From contig CAMWUL010000024.1 of NCBI GenBank assembly GCA_947177445.1, forward strand, positions 1 to 42,566: a DNA stretch of 42,566 nt. The letters are read 5' to 3'. This DNA comes from an uncultured Lachnospiraceae bacterium (GTDB lineage: Bacteria > Bacillota > Clostridia > Lachnospirales > Lachnospiraceae). The notes beneath the pieces were generated by a model. The model made no database searches. It worked only from the letters and a program-made list of their open reading frames with translations, and was not told where the DNA came from. Positions within the stretch are counted from its first letter, which is position 1; every line of letters begins with the position of its first letter. Below, in pieces: positions 41,563 to 42,566 of this stretch. Position numbers and translations under genes: made by a program.

Positions 41563-41745
41563 TTACGCCTCAACGTTGACGACCTGTTTCTTGTTGTAAG
41601 AGCCGCAAGCCTTACAAACCCTGTGAGGCGTCATAAGAGCGCCGCACTTACTGCACTTTACCAGTGTAGGGGCAGACATCTTCCAATTTGCTCTCCTCTT
41701 GTCTCTTCTGGATTTGGAAGATTTATTTTTAGGACAAATAGACAT
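41563..41745 (-). CDS. rpmF: 50S ribosomal protein L32 (zinc-ribbon form)
   Basis: A 60-residue large-subunit protein. Basic start with KNKSSKSRRDKRRANW, then a four-cysteine zinc ribbon: CSKCG and CKACG, i.e. the C+ version. AAGGAGG lies within the last codons of yceD, 2 bp away, so the two are coupled. The 97 bp after it up to the terminator stem hold no other feature I can see. Confidence 0.97.
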   Translation of the reverse strand: MSICPKNKSSKSRRDKRRANWKMSAPTLVKCSKCGALMTPHRVCKACGSYNKKQVVNVEA

Positions 41746-41747
41746 GG

Positions 41748-42266
41748 TTACACCTCCTTATTCCCATTGAAAATATCTTGTATCACTGCCATACGCGGAT
41801 CGGGAACGAAGGTATCACATCCACAATCCCCCATGTTAAGATTCTGTCCGCATTCAGGGCAGATTCCCTTACAGTCCTCCCTGCACAAAATCTTAACCGG
41901 CCAGTTACCCATGATTTCATTGTACACAAAAGCTTCCACATCCAGCTGGCTGCCTTCCATGAAGCCCTGATCATCAGCCTCCTCCTGCTCCGCATCGGGA
42001 AAAACCACTATCCTGTCAAAAGATAATTCCAGACCCAGAGGAACCTCTGTCAGACACCGGTCACAGCAGGCCAGAAATACAAGCTTTGCCTTCCCGGAAA
42101 TCCTGGCTTTATGAGGCTCTATGTTGGTAAAGGTAAAAGCTGCCGGAGACTTTTCCACAACAGGAAAGCTGCCCATCCTGCTCTCAAACCCAGTCAGCTC
42201 CAGCGGTACCTGTGCAGTAACCTCTCTGCCCTCGGACGCCAGCACATCTGATAAATCAATCAACAT
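41748..42266 (-). CDS. yceD: YceD family protein (DUF177, large-subunit accumulation)
   Basis: A 172-residue protein of the YceD/DUF177 family, always beside rpmF and needed for 23S rRNA accumulation in other bacteria. Features: VPLELTGFESRMGSFPV, ACCDRCLTEVPL (Cys pair), and a C-terminal cysteine-rich part CREDCKGICPECGQNLN ending in CGCD, suggesting metal binding. AGGAG lies upstream of the ATG. It is led by a perfect-consensus promoter. Confidence 0.94.
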   Translation of the reverse strand: MLIDLSDVLASEGREVTAQVPLELTGFESRMGSFPVVEKSPAAFTFTNIEPHKARISGKAKLVFLACCDRCLTEVPLGLELSFDRIVVFPDAEQEEADDQGFMEGSQLDVEAFVYNEIMGNWPVKILCREDCKGICPECGQNLNMGDCGCDTFVPDPRMAVIQDIFNGNKEV

Positions 42267-42317
42267 AACGGCTCCTGTGTATCATTTTTGTGTAAACGTG
42301 ACTTCACACACTGATTC

Positions 42318-42346
42318 ATTATACATAGTGAAACCCTGTTTGTCAA
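42318..42346 (-). promoter_or_regulatory. Perfect-consensus SigA promoter of yceD-rpmF
   Basis: On the minus strand, TTGACA (42341-42346) and TATAAT (42318-42323) are 17 bp apart: full consensus. Predicted start near 42311, leader about 45 nt. Confidence 0.93.
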
Positions 42347-42371
42347 CCAAATTCTGCATTATTTTCCAACA

Positions 42372-42525
42372 GTTCAGCCAGTCCATACGAACATCTGAAA
42401 ATCGTGCTCGCACGAATTTTCAGATGTTCACATGGACTGAGGGAACGCCATTCTATGAGCAAAGGCAGCTGCGAAGCAGCGAAAAGTGCCGAAAGGCACG
42501 GCTTTGCGAATGGCGTGGGCTGAAC
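42372..42525. repeat. Multi-branched palindromic element
   Basis: A closing stem GTTCAGCC/GGCTGAAC (42372-42379 with 42518-42525) encloses two arms. Arm A (42379-42439) is a long hairpin: CAGTCCAT/ATGGACTG, an internal loop, a 12-bp ACATCTGAAAAT helix and CGTG/CACG. Arm B (42445-42516) has ACGCCATTC/GAATGGCGT and GCAAAG/CTTTGC, then forks into GCTGC-GAA-GCAGC and GTGCC-GAAA-GGCAC. There is no reading frame of note. It occupies the intergenic DNA upstream of the yceD promoter and may be a dispersed repeat or a structured RNA. Confidence 0.75.
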
Positions 42526-42566
42526 GGCCAGGCCAAGCCAACGGCGTGGGCTGAACGGCCAGGCCA
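42512..42566. repeat. 31-bp tandem repeat, at least 1.8 copies, running off the window
   Basis: The unit from 42512 to 42542 (starting GGCGTGGGCTGAACGGCC) repeats from 42543 to the last base without mismatch over 24 bp. It shares its GGCTGAAC with the closing stem of the palindrome. Further copies may lie outside the window. Confidence 0.85.

Noticed and set aside
42512..42566. CRISPR array at the right edge
   Set aside because: The 31-bp units are directly adjacent with no spacers and no cas gene is in the window, so this is a tandem repeat.
42367..42566. Small open frames read through the palindromic element
   Set aside because: They have no ribosome binding site, are full of Arg/Cys/Phe/His typical of non-coding GC repeats, and conflict with the palindromic structure.

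Overview
The window looks like core chromosome of an endospore-forming Bacillota of class Clostridia, most likely a Lachnospiraceae member. Reasons: spoIVA is present; the blocks yceD-rpmF-plsX-acpP-rnc-smc-ftsY, ylxM-ffh-rpsP-khpA-rimM-trmD-rplS and lepB-ylqF-rnhB-ylqG-ylqH-yraN are in Firmicutes order; Shine-Dalgarno sites are strong (AGGAGG type) and promoters are SigA-like; a DUF4364 gene is present; GC is moderate, around 50%. Nearly all genes are on the minus strand. The exceptions are a class A PBP cut by the left edge, a 96-residue orphan, and the malic enzyme/DUF4364 pair. I see no tRNA, rRNA, insertion sequence, prophage or CRISPR array.

Layout, left to right. 1-5.9 kb: C-terminal part of a PBP1A-type enzyme ending at a perfect 20-bp bidirectional terminator, two small orphan genes on divergent promoters, thiamine pyrophosphokinase, and a membrane-anchored MutS-like ATPase. 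6-10 kb: a nucleoside/base salvage operon, transcribed punA-cdd-amidohydrolase-NCS2 permease. 10-15 kb: spoIVA, a TM-helix-repeat channel-like protein, then divergent malic enzyme and DUF4364. 15-22 kb: a probable operon of response regulator, histidine kinase, tandem GNAT, NYN-LOTUS protein and RarA. 22-27.4 kb: lepB-ylqF-lepB-rnhB-(FliK-like)-(FlhB C-domain)-yraN, whose first gene appears leaderless or lacks a Shine-Dalgarno. 27.5-32.5 kb: the SRP/30S-maturation/tRNA-methylation operon, in which trmD is fused to a GNAT domain and rplS has its own promoter and leader. 32.5-42.3 kb: yitT, ilvA, ftsY, smc, rnc, acpP, plsX, rpmF and yceD, starting from a consensus SigA promoter. 42.37-42.57 kb: a multi-branched palindromic element followed by a 31-bp tandem repeat running off the window.

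How the genes work together: the right half is ribosome maturation, protein targeting, lipid/ACP supply and chromosome segregation. The left half is cell-wall synthesis, purine salvage, spore coat and carbon metabolism. I found no complete, clearly new defence or metabolic system. The best leads for novelty are the terminal palindrome/tandem repeat, the TrmD-GNAT fusion, the orphan FlhB-C/FliK-like pair, the leaderless start of the lepB operon, and the operon joining a two-component system to GNAT, NYN-LOTUS and RarA. Several starts were moved from the longest open frame using Shine-Dalgarno sites (punA, ffh, trmD, khpA, plsX, DUF4364, smc).
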